A stretch of DNA of 20,599 nucleotides from Biscogniauxia marginata (GCA_022695795.1 MU404265.1:575-21173), one strand, 5' to 3'; numbered from the stretch's first letter, positions 10,189 to 20,515 are shown. Numbers and translations are program-made. Notes: a model not told the origin generated them from the sequence alone.

Positions 10189-11643
10189 CTAGTACTTCTG
10201 CCGTCCCAAGCTGGGCTTCCATTCGAGCGGGTGGGTTTCCTCTGTAGCCTTCTCGTCCTGTTTCCAGATCTTAATGGTCTTGTCAGCTTCACCGACAATT
10301 AAACGTAGGCCCGTACGATCAAATGTTGAACTCATGATGCCGGCTTCGGCATCCAAAGATCCTGGCTGAGCAATCGAGTCTAGAGATTGGAACCTATGAC
10401 CTGTTTTCCAGTCCCAGAAGCTCATGGACCCGTTGTCTCCACCGGAGAACAGGACGTCCTCGTTCACGGCGAGTGAGTTGATGATGGCATTATGGCCCTC
10501 AAAATTTCCCATGAATGCACCCTCGGGGCATTTCCACTGCTTGATGCTGCCAGTGCTGCCTGTTGCGAAGGTGAACTCGGTAGGGTGGACGGCGAGGGCC
10601 CGAACGCCCTTCTTGTGATGTGTGAGAACGCCCATGGCCTTGCCCGCCGCGAGGTCCCATAACCGCACCGTCGAGTCTAGCGATGCGCTGATGACCTGGG
10701 GATCTGATTCTTGACACTTGACATCTGCAACGGTCCCCCGATGGCCGGAAAGGACATGGATATTACTGCGCGTTCGCATGTCCCACACTCTAGCTACGCC
10801 ATCCCGGCCGCCCGTGACGAGCACATCGAGCGTGGGATGCAGTGATAGTGTATATACACCACTCAGGTGACCATGGTAGTGACGAATGACCTTGTTCGTC
10901 TCTAGGTCCCAGCACTTGACCATCTTGTCTTCGGCACAGGAGAACAGGTACGGATGCCGGGGAGACACGGCAAGACCACGTACGGTAGAGATGTGACCAG
11001 TCAGAGTCAATCTCAAATTCCCCGTGGCCAGGTCCCAGATCTTGATTGTGCGGTCCCCAGCGCCACTGGCAAACCATTCGTTGTGCGGTTCGACAGCAAG
11101 ACTTCGTACCCAGCCCAAGTGACCAGAGATGACCCTCATGAGCTTCCAGGGCGGATGCCAGTTGGGCTTAATCTGCTGTGTAGATTGGGCACGGGCGACA
11201 CTGAGGGCTTGTGAGCTCGAGTCGACAGGTCTCTGCGAGGCAGGAGGCGGTTTGCGAATTTGGACGAGAGCGGTTGACCCCTGCTGGGGTCCGGTTGTGT
11301 TGGCAGTCGAAGAGCTCTTAGCTATCCCTTGGATTAACTCGTGTGTCTTCTGATCGTCCGCGCCCGCGGTGGGCTCGTTCGTGGCTGGCTTCTTCCCCCT
11401 CTTCCGCACGCTCATGGCTTGGGCCTGCTTCTGCGCGAGCGCGGGAGGTAATTCCCCAAGATCCCTGTATTCTGCATGGAAGCGGATGGATAACGCGTCC
11501 TTCTCATGTTGCGACTCGACCGGGTCAGCGCTTAGTCTCGGTCTCTTCCTTATTGATTCATCGGTCGAGTGCGCGAAGAGTGATTTGGATCGTTTCGCGT
11601 TCCGTAAGGCGAGGGACCTGAGGTCGGGCTGAACAACTTCCAT
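10189..11643 (-). CDS. prp46: Pre-mRNA-splicing factor Prp46 / PLRG1 (WD40)
   Basis: A core member of the Prp19/NineTeen complex (yeast Prp46, human PLRG1, plant PRL1) that stabilises the activated spliceosome in the nucleus. It is a single exon of 484 aa, close to the family size. The first 160 residues are polar and low in complexity, with a basic RKRPR stretch at 32-36 that may act in nuclear import. Residues 167-460 carry seven WD repeats ending in IWD, CWD, VWD, LWD, QWK, FWD and IWK. The HLGWVRSL and [12 protein letters not shown] wording of repeat 1 is typical of PLRG1. The start is ATG at 11643 in a strong context (ACCATGG). The open frame runs ten codons further upstream to a TTG, but without an ATG. 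It shares a divergent promoter region with nas6. Confidence 0.93.
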   Translation of the reverse strand: MEVVQPDLRSLALRNAKRSKSLFAHSTDESIRKRPRLSADPVESQHEKDALSIRFHAEYRDLGELPPALAQKQAQAMSVRKRGKKPATNEPTAGADDQKTHELIQGIAKSSSTANTTGPQQGSTALVQIRKPPPASQRPVDSSSQALSVARAQSTQQIKPNWHPPWKLMRVISGHLGWVRSLAVEPHNEWFASGAGDRTIKIWDLATGNLRLTLTGHISTVRGLAVSPRHPYLFSCAEDKMVKCWDLETNKVIRHYHGHLSGVYTLSLHPTLDVLVTGGRDGVARVWDMRTRSNIHVLSGHRGTVADVKCQESDPQVISASLDSTVRLWDLAAGKAMGVLTHHKKGVRALAVHPTEFTFATGSTGSIKQWKCPEGAFMGNFEGHNAIINSLAVNEDVLFSGGDNGSMSFWDWKTGHRFQSLDSIAQPGSLDAEAGIMSSTFDRTGLRLIVGEADKTIKIWKQDEKATEETHPLEWKPSLGRQKY

Positions 11644-12373
11644 GGTGTAGAGGTCGGCTGGGTGTAATTGCAATTGATTTGATGGGGGAGCCTGCGATGT
11701 ACGTATGAATGTTAGTTGCGCGAAGCTTGTCGCAAGCTATATCAAGGGCTCGGAGGAAATGTTAAAGGATCCAAAGTAGATGTCACCTCGGTAGGTAAAT
11801 GTGAGAATGGAGAATGGAGGGGAGACTGGAGAGGCGACGATGGTAGCAGGTAAGTTAATATGTAATTTTAATAAGTAAGTCTAGGTCGTCAACTTTTATA
11901 TAAAGATTATTAATAAAAAACTTACATGTAAAATACTATTAAAATAATTTAAAGTAGTTTAGTTTTATATTTTTATTAATATAAATTATATAAATAAATA
12001 AATAATAATAATAATAAATATTAAAAATATATATAAAGGTTTTATAAGCTTTATAATAATTTTAGGTTATAAACTAGCTTATTTATTAATAATACGTCAT
12101 ATTTATGTATTATTAAGGATTTAGGTAAGTAATGTACCTACCTATGTTCTCGGTTTGCATCTCTCGACGCCTTCCCCCAAATTCGGCATCTACATCACGT
12201 ACATATATGCAGTTAAAGACGAGCAAAGGAATTACCTGTTAGAGAAAGAGACACTCGCCTACAGCATCACTCGTCAATCTGCATTAGTACACCATCAAAT
12301 TCATCAAACCGGGCTAAAGCTAAGCATCAAGTCTACACCACTTACCCCTTGTCTAACCTAGGCTTCCTTCAAC
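11644..12373. promoter_or_regulatory. Divergent intergenic region prp46 / nas6
   Basis: A 730-bp gap between two divergently transcribed genes. The 200 bp next to prp46 and the 240 bp next to nas6 are of normal composition and should hold the two promoters. The middle (about 11850-12130) is an AT-rich relic. TAGGTAAGTAATGTACCTA (12123-12141) is an inverted-repeat motif at the relic's edge. I see no Rpn4-type proteasome box (GGTGGCAAA). Confidence 0.5.
11850..12130. repeat. AT-rich relic in divergent promoter
   Basis: A block of almost pure A/T, with an (AAT)n run near 11996-12016, resembles the flanking RIP-degraded DNA. The stretch GTTATAAACTAGCTTATTTA (12056-12075) recalls the repeat at 7186-7289 (AGTTATAAAAACTAGCTTAC), which suggests a decayed copy of the same family. 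The similarity is short, so the link is tentative. Confidence 0.5.
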
Positions 12374-13512
12374 ATGTCTTCAGATCAGTCCAAGTATGCT
12401 ATTCATTCTGCTGCGAGAGAGGGGAAAGGTATGTATGAAAAATGACACATTTACATAATTATAATGCTAACCCGGTCAAGTTACTGTCGTTGAATCGTTG
12501 TTAAATGTAAGCTTACGCTGTGGTCCTACCAATAGACGGTACGGGTTCGACTGAGCATCTTGACAGGCTGAACCGAAATTATCACGCCTCAAGGATGACG
12601 ATGGCCGCTTGCCTATTCATTGGGCAGCGTCTTCAAACCAGCATGCTATAGCTCTCATGTTGGCTCAGCAGAAGTCCTTCGACCCAGATGTCGAGGTCAG
12701 TCCTGTTCGCCTTAGTCGAATGCACCTATCTGGCTCGGCTGACCTATAATTTAAATAGGATGACAGTGGCTGGACGCCCCTGATGATTGCCGCAAGCGTC
12801 AAGGACGGCGATGCGATAGTGGACTTGTTACTGAGCAGAGGCGCCGACGTGAACCAAAAAAGTGAGGCTCCCCTACTCCTCTGCATAATGTCTTTATGGG
12901 GAGGACTAACTCGCACCCCCCACCCTCCTTCTCGTCCTAGATAACAATGGGCAGGTATGTCTCCGAACGAACCTGGGTCATATAATATAGATGTTTTCTC
13001 ATACCAGGTTAGACCGCTCTCCATTTCGTCGCTTCCAAGAACAATCTTGAGGTAGCCCGTAGGCTTTTTGACAACAAGCCTCCAGCGTCCGCCAGGGTGC
13101 GCGACAAACGCGGGCAATACCCACTGCATCGAGCCGCGGCCGTTGGCTCGGTACCAATGCTGAAGCTACTACTCGAGAACCGGTGTCCAATCAACGCAAC
13201 CGACAATATGGGGTACACTGCCTTGCACCATGCTGTTGCCGAAGGACACGGTGAGTAGTTCTGGAAGCTGGCCCGGTGTGTGGCGGCAATGATAACATGA
13301 AGCTAGGGGATGCTGCTGTAGCGTTACTTAAGGCTGGAGCAGAGACGGATAGACGGGATTGCGATGGCTGCCTGGCTCTTGACCTTGCCCCAGACAAAGA
13401 GGTTTGTACCCCAATCCGCATCTGGCTTTTCAAGGCCTCGAGATTAACGTCGGATGGCTAGGTTCGCAAGTATATTGAGAGAGAGGCGGAAAATGAAGGC
13501 ATAGATCTTTGA
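12374..13512 (+). CDS. nas6: 26S proteasome assembly chaperone Nas6 / PSMD10 (gankyrin)
   Basis: An ankyrin-repeat chaperone that binds the C-domain of ATPase Rpt3 during assembly of the 19S base. Eight exons: 12374-12428, 12481-12506, 12567-12695, 12759-12861, 12941-12954, 13013-13250, 13307-13401, 13462-13512. Together they are 711 nt, or 236 aa (yeast Nas6 has 228, human gankyrin 226). All introns are GT-AG, with branch sites such as GCTAAC (12466-12471) and ACTAAC (12905-12910). Exon 5 is only 14 nt. Ankyrin repeats run from about residue 9 to 220, with DDGRLPIHWAAS (38-49), DSGWTPLMIAAS (72-83), NGQTALHFVAS (107-117), RGQYPLHRAAA (142-152) and MGYTALHHAVAEGH (175-188). The C-terminus ends EGIDL. 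No frameshift or stop interrupts the spliced reading. The terminus faces the TMF gene across 117 bp. Confidence 0.92.
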
Positions 13513-13629
13513 TTGGCTTATGGCTATGAACATCATGCGCCAATGATTGTGTGTACCATCAGTTTTTTCTTCTTTGCATTGTAACCCAAAAGAGCAACAA
13601 AAACATGTGAGCCTGAGCGATCGGCCTCA

Positions 13630-16265
13630 TCACTTGATCGTCCGCTCTACTAGGTCCCTGTACATGGCCTTGACGTCTTGAACATCAGCGCGCAGTTCCT
13701 CCACTAACTCGCTCTTCTCCCCCAGCATCTCTAACGTAGTCTGATATCTTTCGTTGATCCCGGACACTTCTCTCTGTAGCTCTTCGACCTTCCTCGTAGC
13801 CACCTTTCCTGCCTCAACCTCCTTCATGAGCGTGACTATCTCCCCACGAGCTTCGTCCCGTTGACTTGAGATTCTGGCGAGCTCCTCCTTGGCCGCCACT
13901 TTCTCACTTTCCAATCGACGAATAGCAGCACTCATCCGTTCCACAAGCTGAACCGAGGGGCCGGCGGTCATGGTCGAAACGGAGACCATGTCCTGTAAGA
14001 TGTTTTGGGGAGAAGCTGACCTTTCGAGACCATCAAAGACATCGTCCCTATCCTTATCCGCAGCGTGAGTTGAAGGAGAAGCTAGCAAATCCAAGCCGCT
14101 AGGAAGAGATGGTGGTGTGCCTATATGAGCAGAGGACAGGGGGAAAAGGGGAGACCGCATGGGAGGGTGAGCTGACGGGCGTCTCGCGGATGAAGGTCTC
14201 TCGCTTGGACTCGGCTCGCCATTACTAGAGGGCGCCGAAGTCTTGCGGAGCCTTGTTGGGTAGCTCTGTAGCCCAAGGAAGTCACTACTGAATGTTCTCT
14301 GCGGTGCCGATAGCAAGGGAGACCCAGGGCGGCTATTGTTACGGAAGGCGGTGGTAGGAATATCCTCCAACCAATTTCGTCGATCGGGGTCTGTCCTCTC
14401 TGGTTTTTCTTCTTTCCATGCTGCCCGCTGTCTCTCGAAATCGGCCCTCGCTTCTGTCAACGCAGCCTCCGCCTCCTCTGCTCGTCTGCGAAGTGAATCA
14501 AATTGGGATTGGAAAGATGATAGATCACGTTGGACGCTTGGTAGCTGGATTTTCGCTTCCTCCAGTTCCTCTTCCTGGCGCTTGGCGCGAGTAGCCTGAG
14601 CAAGTAAGCTGTTAGTTGTGGCTGTGTATGGGTTTGGTCGTCAAAGGCGCATACCGTCTCTCTAGCCTTTCTCCTTATATCTGATTCCCGACGCAATGCC
14701 TCATCCCTTTCTTTTTCCAAGTTTGTGGCTCTGGCGACTAGAGATGCTTCTATGCCTTGCCAATTCTCACTCGCAACAGAGTATTGTGTCTGGAACGTCT
14801 CGATCTGCCGAAGCAGTTTGGCCTGAGCATCTCCAACGGCACTAGATGAAGCCTCTTCGGCCCTGGCGCGCAAGGCCTCCAATTTGCTTTCTAATATCTG
14901 TACCTCGCCTTTTAATTCCAATTCTACAGCACGAGAATGCTCCAAAGCCCTATCAGCCTTCTCGCGAAGCTCCATTGCCTGCGCCTTAGCTCGGTCAGCT
15001 ACAAGTCCTTTTTCCACTTCTAGCGATGCCACGGCATCCTCTAGTTCTTTTACACGCTGCTGCCCTGCTTCCCGGAGCTCATCACGAAGCTTAGCTTCGG
15101 TAGACCTGGCTCGCTCTAATTCCTCCTGGAGCTTTGTCCTGAGCTCAGATATGGTATTGTCTTTCGAGGCTATATCGGCTTTCAACTTGTCCAAATCCCT
15201 CCTCAGCTGGCTAACCAACCTGTATGACTCCTCATTTACTCTCTCGAGCTCGCTAGATTCATGGGCTCGTTTGCGCAAACTATTCAGCTCGTTTTCGGTC
15301 TTCTGACGCCATATTTTCTGATCGGTTAGCTCCTTTTCGCCTACGGCAAGCTGACCTCTCAGCTTCTTGATGATACTTCGATGTTTCTGCTCTGTAGCTG
15401 CGAGCTTTTGTCCTTCCTCCATTAATTGAGCGACCTGCTGATCCTTTTCAGCCAACTTCTTCTCTAAGCTCCCCGCCGGCGCACTCGTGGCGGCATTCCT
15501 CGCTGCTTCTGAAGCTTCCCTAGCTAAGTACTGTAATTTCGCCTGCAGAGCATCCACTCGTTCGACATGACTATGTAGCTCTTCTTGATGCTGTGCCTGG
15601 GCCTCCTGTAGGTTTTTTTGTAGATCTGCAATGTGCTGCTCATATAACTCGTCCGCAGTCGGCGGTGCTGTAGATTCTGCTTGTGGTCCGGAAGCGGGCT
15701 CGGATATCAAAGGAGTACCCTTGCCTGGGGCCTGCCGTTCATTTTGTATCGATGAGCGAGGGCTTCCCGCATTTGACTCTTGACCATTGGAAGGCGGAAC
15801 CGAGTTCGGGCCCGGGCATGTGAGCTGTGCCACGTCTCCATTGTCCGCCGCCGCAGCCGAGGGCAGGACGTCTGGTATCGGGTCGGCCGAGAGGCTTGCT
15901 CTTGGGGCTGTCGCTTGTGGCTGGGCTGTTGAGTCTATACTGTGATCGTCCGAACTGGGGCGAGGACTTTCAGCGCTAGGTCTGCCAGAGGAAGTGTCGG
16001 ATCGCTGGGCAGAATTTCTCGAGGCGACAGCGCGAGCTAGCCTTTCCTGGAGTCTATCGTTCGCAGATCTAGAGGAAGGAGTCGAGCGTGGAAGTGGTGG
16101 CGGTGTCGCAACGGATGCCGTTCCAGCCGAGGTCGACGATGGCGGCTCAGTAGGTCGTTTCCCGGGTTCTTCTTCGGCTAGGATGTTATCAAGCCGTGCC
16201 TCGACGCCGGCGACAGCCTGAGATAAAAATGAGCCCCATTTGGAAGTCTTTTGAGGGGTAGACAT
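13630..16265 (-). CDS. TMF1: TMF1/Sgm1-type Golgi coiled-coil protein
   Basis: A fungal relative of TATA element modulatory factor (TMF1/ARA160) and yeast Sgm1, golgins that bind Rab6/Ypt6 at the Golgi. Two exons, 16265-14655 and 14595-13630, are split by one 59-bp intron (14596-14654) with a GTATGC donor, ACTAAC branch and CAG acceptor; it yields 858 aa. Residues 10-33 (from WGSFLSQAVAG) are amphipathic like the TMF N-terminus. Residues 35-200 are Ser/Pro-rich and disordered. A coiled coil starts near 204, and AEKDQQVAQLMEEG at 272-285 begins the conserved TMF DNA-binding-type segment. A Ser/Pro-rich linker follows about 600-740, and the last 115 residues (from QLVERMSAAIRRLE) match the TMF TATA-binding-type, Rab6-binding domain. 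The older names imply DNA binding, but Golgi tethering is the better-supported role. It is divergent from the ceramidase gene. Confidence 0.88.
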
Positions 16266-17214
16266 GTCTTGAGGCTCGAAGACCAGGAAGGTCTAAGCGA
16301 TCTGGTGGACGACTATTGGTATTGGATCTTCTGGGCTACTTCTTAAGACGAATCGGCTCATCGTACAGAGAATTCGTAAGTAGATGGCTTAATGCTGACG
16401 TGTCACGATGGTGTGAGATGGCGAGGCAACGGGGGGCAGGGCCAGTCTGGATGTCCTATAAAGTGTGCGAAGATGTGCCTAGTGGTGTTCCGACTCCGCC
16501 TCCAACGAAGCTTACATGGATACTAGTCAAGGCGCAAGATCAGCAAGGGAAGGCTACTAACTAGAGCCTGGTGTGCACCGCGACGCCGAGCACATGCAGC
16601 TTAGAGACTGTTGCGTAATGGATTTTAATCAAGTACGTCTGTTCGTGTAAGTAGGCGTGGTAAGGTAAGTAAGTGTAGGGTAAAATTAGGTATGCAGGCA
16701 ACCTGGGTATGTAAGTACGTACCAGATGGGTGGTACTTAGTAGCAACTATAAATATGCGAGGTAAATTAAATAGTTAATATATACTTAATTTACATATTA
16801 TATATATTTATAAATAATACTTTTTATTATTAATATATTTAAATTTATATAATTTTAATTTAAAAAATAATATATATATTTTATTATTATTAAATATTTA
16901 TATTATTTATTATTTAAATTTATAAGTTATTAATTTTAAAGGGTTTAATATGATATTTACTTCAAAATGCACCGGACGGTGACTACTTATATGGCCCGTT
17001 TATTTGTACCTTAATTCGGCATCTTCGGCTCCTTTAGCTTCCGTTTCTGATCTACTACCAAACCAGGTACATTCTGATAGTCATATACAATGAATGAATC
17101 CCTACTTACTACATATACACACACTGTAGAATACTACCCTGGCCTTTCTTTATTTGCATTCCTTTCTCGGTCATTGAATTCAGCATATTCGGCGCGACAT
17201 TTAGGTTAGCAGCA
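16266..17214. promoter_or_regulatory. Divergent intergenic region TMF / ceramidase
   Basis: A 949-bp gap. 16266-16740 has normal composition and is full of GTAAGTA/GTAGG words towards its end. An AT-rich relic follows (about 16741-16955), and then about 260 bp of normal DNA before the ceramidase start, with CACCGGACGGTG (16970-16981), a small inverted repeat containing CGG, as a possible zinc-cluster factor site. I see no convincing gene here. Confidence 0.45.
16741..16955. repeat. AT-rich relic in divergent promoter
   Basis: A block of nearly pure A/T with TATATA, TTATTATTAAATATT and TAATATATTTAAATT words, ending abruptly at GGGTTTAATATG. Its composition is that of the flanking RIP-degraded blocks. 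No terminal inverted repeat or target duplication is visible, so its origin as a transposon relic is inferred from composition alone. Confidence 0.45.
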
Positions 17215-18688
17215 ATGTCTGCTTTCAGCTTCCCCTACCACGAACCTCGCGAAGGATTTTGGGGAGAGAAAACATCGACCCTAAACTTTTGTGAAGAGGT
17301 CAAGAAACCCCCTTCCCATTCTATACTGTCCACCAAGGCTCACAGCAGTCCAGGACTATGTCATGAGCTACTACTGTGCTGAGGTCTGCAACGTAGGTCA
17401 TCTCCAGTCCTTGCCTGATGTTGAGCTCCTTGTATGACTGACCGTGATACCTAGACGCTGACGAACCTTCTCTTCATCTGTCTCGGTTTAAAGGGTATCC
17501 GATCATGTATCAAATACTCTCATCCTCGCATCTTCCTAGTGACGTTTATCGGCTATATGGTTGTTGGCTGTGGCTCCACATTCTTCCATGCCTCTCTGAA
17601 GTGTATGTTCGCGATTGGGGAGCCCTCCTACAGACACGCACTCTCTCTAATCATACCTCGTCGTGCATTGGACTCTAACGCTCACCAGATTATATGCAGC
17701 TCGTTGACGAACTTGCCATGATTTATACAACATGTTTCATGTGCTATGCAACATTTACATATGCCAGATCCCGACGCTTTTCATGTTGCCTCGGTGCCGG
17801 TCTTATTGGCCTTGCCTGGTTCATCACTGTCTGTAGTATCTTGGGATACACCTTTCGGCCGGGCGTCAAGGGCTGACTATTCCCTAGGCAAAGTATTACA
17901 AGACCAAAGACCCTCAATTTCATCAAACCGTATATGCCATCTTAACTGCTACCGTTGTGATCTCCAATGTGTGGATCATGGAGAAGATGGTCCGGCCACA
18001 ACTCAGGGCTAGGGAAGAAAAGCGAGCACAGAACACGACAGTGCCAACCAGTGACGCGATCCTATCACAAATGTGGGCTGTGGTTGTGACAGGTGAGTAA
18101 AGATACTGGTAAGAGGGTGCTTTTGGTGTATCAAGTTAATTGTTCATGTCATCAGGCCTTAGTATATTCCTCGGCGGTTATCTGATATGGACCTTGGACA
18201 ATATATATTGCAATACACTTCGCAAGTGGCGACACCAAATTCAGCTCCCGTGGGCAGTCGTGCTCGGTATGTGATCTGAATCATTCATTGTTATCCTGTT
18301 TCTCAACTTCGGCCTGGCTGTGAGGAAATTCGCTCCCAAGGCGTGCCTCGAACTGTTGTTAATCACTCACCTATATCCTACTCTTTATTCTGCGTTAAAA
18401 AGGACATTTATTAACTTATGTTTATAGAGGGGCATGCGTGGTGGCATCTCATGACAGGGATTGGGGGTAAGTAGGGACCGCATCGTATGAAAAAGGGGTA
18501 TCTCACTTAAGCTGACTAGACGAAATCGTCCAGCATACTTTTATATCACGTGGCGCATTTGGATACATCGCTGTTTGGATGGTGATGAAAACAAGTTCCG
18601 ACTTTACTGGCCGTCAATTTTTTCAACGCCAGAAGTGATTACTGTCGAGGATAGATCAGGCCAACACAAGGATAAGAAGTATCGATAA
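17215..18688 (+). CDS. ypc1: Alkaline ceramidase (Ypc1/Ydc1/ACER family)
   Basis: An endoplasmic reticulum/Golgi membrane hydrolase that splits (phyto- or dihydro-)ceramide into a long-chain base and a fatty acid. Eight exons: 17215-17298, 17354-17392, 17455-17602, 17689-17828, 17888-18092, 18156-18266, 18428-18466, 18534-18688. They sum to 921 nt, or 306 aa (yeast Ypc1 is 316). The N-terminus FPYHEPREGFWG and the following TSTLNFCEEDY form the calcium-binding segment. Ser82, His86 (in GSTFFHAS) and Asp97 (in QLVDEL) keep the spacing of human ACER3 Ser77, His81 and Asp92; His245 and His249 in GHAWWH complete the zinc site. Several hydrophobic segments fit the family's seven helices. The weakest junction is intron 4 (GTCTGT donor at 17829; acceptor 17887, or 17893 two codons later). 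No stop or frameshift interrupts the model. Confidence 0.92.
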
Positions 18689-18990
18689 AGATCTCTCTCG
18701 TCATACTGAGACTTCGGCTCTTTGCGATGTTGCTTTTGCGCTAAGAGGCAGTCAACATGGAGGCTAGGTAGTTAAAGGGTTTCAAGGAGGTACCTTCTAA
18801 TTAGAAACCTACGGAGACCTCCTGCCCTGTCCTTGATTCGATTTTAACACAAGTGTATATTTGCAATTACCTACATATGTATGTACCTATGCGGGGGATG
18901 CGGGGTAGGTTAAAGCCATTCGCACACTAAAATGATATTACGCTTCATTTTATTTTTATGCTTATCTCAAGAATATGTCACGAGACTAAC
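18689..18990 (+). other. Ceramidase 3' region with possible hairpin
   Basis: Non-coding DNA of normal composition that grades into the right AT-rich block. AGGAGGT (18785-18791) pairs with ACCTCCT (18817-18823), and TTCTAATTAGAA (18795-18806) between them is itself a perfect palindrome. It lies about 100 bp after the stop codon and could be transcribed in the 3' UTR. Further on, ACCTAC (18870-18875) and GTAGGT (18905-18910) form another loose inverted pair. No gene is seen. Confidence 0.4.
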
Positions 18991-19178
18991 CCTTATAAAT
19001 ATAATTATATAAAATTTAAATGTATAAATACTTATTTATATAATATTATTAAGTTTTTATTTTTATTTTTATTTTATTTTTATATAAGTTTTTAAAAAAA
19101 TATTTATATAATTATTTTTATTTATATTATTCTTTATTTATAAGTATATTTTATATATTTTAAAAATATAAGCTTAAA

Positions 19179-19385
19179 TATAACGTGTCTTATAAGTAAG
19201 TAAGTTATATAAGCGAGTAAACTAGTTTTTATAATTTTTATAGTTTTAACTTTTAAAAAATATTTACGTGATATTAAAATTAATTAATAATTATTATTAT
19301 TTAAATTGTCTTTTTTAATTTTACGTTTTAAAAATTAAATATTTTATATTAAATATTTAGTTTTTTAATATATAATTTAAATTAA
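19179..19385 (+). repeat. ~200-bp direct repeat, copy 1
   Basis: It begins TATAACGTGTCTTATAAG and passes through ATTAAAATTAATTAATAATT and AAATATTTAGTTTTTTAA. The second half is colinear with 20263-20475, and the first 104 bp are colinear with the reverse complement of 7186-7289. Either a dispersed MITE-like element, or one terminal repeat of a small degraded retroelement whose other terminal repeat is copy 2. Confidence 0.65.
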
Positions 19386-20262
19386 TTAATTTATAAATTA
19401 TTTATTTATTATTATTATTAAAACGTATAAAATTTTATTTATTTTAAAAACTAATAATATTAATAAAAACTCAAATAATTTATATAATTAAATATAAATA
19501 ATATTATTCGAAAATAAGTTATTATAAATTAATAATACTTTATAATATTTTTTATATAACATTATAAAATTTACGTTTTACGAAAAAATAATAATTATTT
19601 AATATATTATTAATTTAAATAATTAATTATTATTTTTTCGTTTAAATTACGTTATCGCGATAATAAACCTTTTATTACGTAAACGCGATATAAAGCACGT
19701 TAAAACGAATTAATTATTAAAAAGCCTTATATGAAAATCTAAATATATACCGAAAATAATTTAAATTAATATAATAATAATAAATATAAAACGATATAAA
19801 TAATTTTAATAAACTTAATAAAAAATCGAAAATAAATTATAATTATTTAAATTATTAATATTAATAATTTTATTATATTATTATTATATTACTTTTTATA
19901 TAAAAAACGTGTATACCTTTTCTCGACCTTAATATAAATTAAGTATTTTAAAAAATTAAAAAGTATTAAATTTTTTATAAACATTATAAATACTTATAAT
20001 TAATTTATAAAAACTATTTTATTATGAAATAAATATTTATAAAAAATATTTAATATAAAAAAATAACTTTATAAGTTAAAAAAATAATATTATAATTAAT
20101 AAAAAAAGGGTTTTAAAAAAGTAATAATAAATAAAAATATAATTAATAATATTTATATAATAAATAAAAAGGTATTTAATAATTTAAAATTTAAAAAGTT
20201 ATAATTAATTTTATTTATTATTAATTTTTTGTTTTAATTTTAAAAGGTTTTAATTTAAAAAA

Positions 20263-20475
20263 TATAACGTATTATATAAGCAAGTAAATAAAACAAGCTT
20301 GCAAACGAAATTTCATAGATATTATATTTTTAACTATTAAAAATTATTTACGTCATATTAAAATTAATTAATAATTATTATTATTTAAATCGTTTTATTT
20401 AGTTTTATATTTTAAAAACCGAATACTTTTTTTATATTAAATATTTGGTTTTTTAAAACGTAATTTATATTATTT
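20263..20475 (+). repeat. ~200-bp direct repeat, copy 2
   Basis: It begins TATAACGTATTATATAAG. Its first 55 bp are the AT-converted version of the minus-strand sequence at 7139-7186 (which reads TAACGTACTACACAGGCGAG), nearly every difference being C to T or G to A. The remainder matches 19245-19385, and 20421-20477 matches 6601-6657 with three transitions. Confidence 0.65.
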
Positions 20476-20515
20476 AATTTATTACATTTTTCGAGTTAAA
20501 GCCTTTTAAAATTAA

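Noticed and set aside
11644..11673. Ten-codon upstream extension of the prp46 frame, to 11673
   Set aside because: The codon at 11673 is TTG, not ATG. The ATG at 11643 has a strong context and gives the expected length.
12155..12361. 68-codon open frame upstream of nas6
   Set aside because: It starts without an ATG, shows no recognisable domain, and lies in the expected 5' UTR of nas6.
12665..13129. 154-codon open frame on the minus strand
   Set aside because: It lies antisense over exons 3-6 of nas6, whose spliced reading is clearly the real gene.
16316..16564. 82-codon open frame between TMF and the ceramidase
   Set aside because: It begins at TTG, has low-information composition and no recognisable family; it lies in a divergent promoter region.
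17694..17876. A separate 60-residue protein starting at 17694
   Set aside because: It is exon 4 of the ceramidase read through the following intron; the upstream and downstream exons complete a full-length family member.
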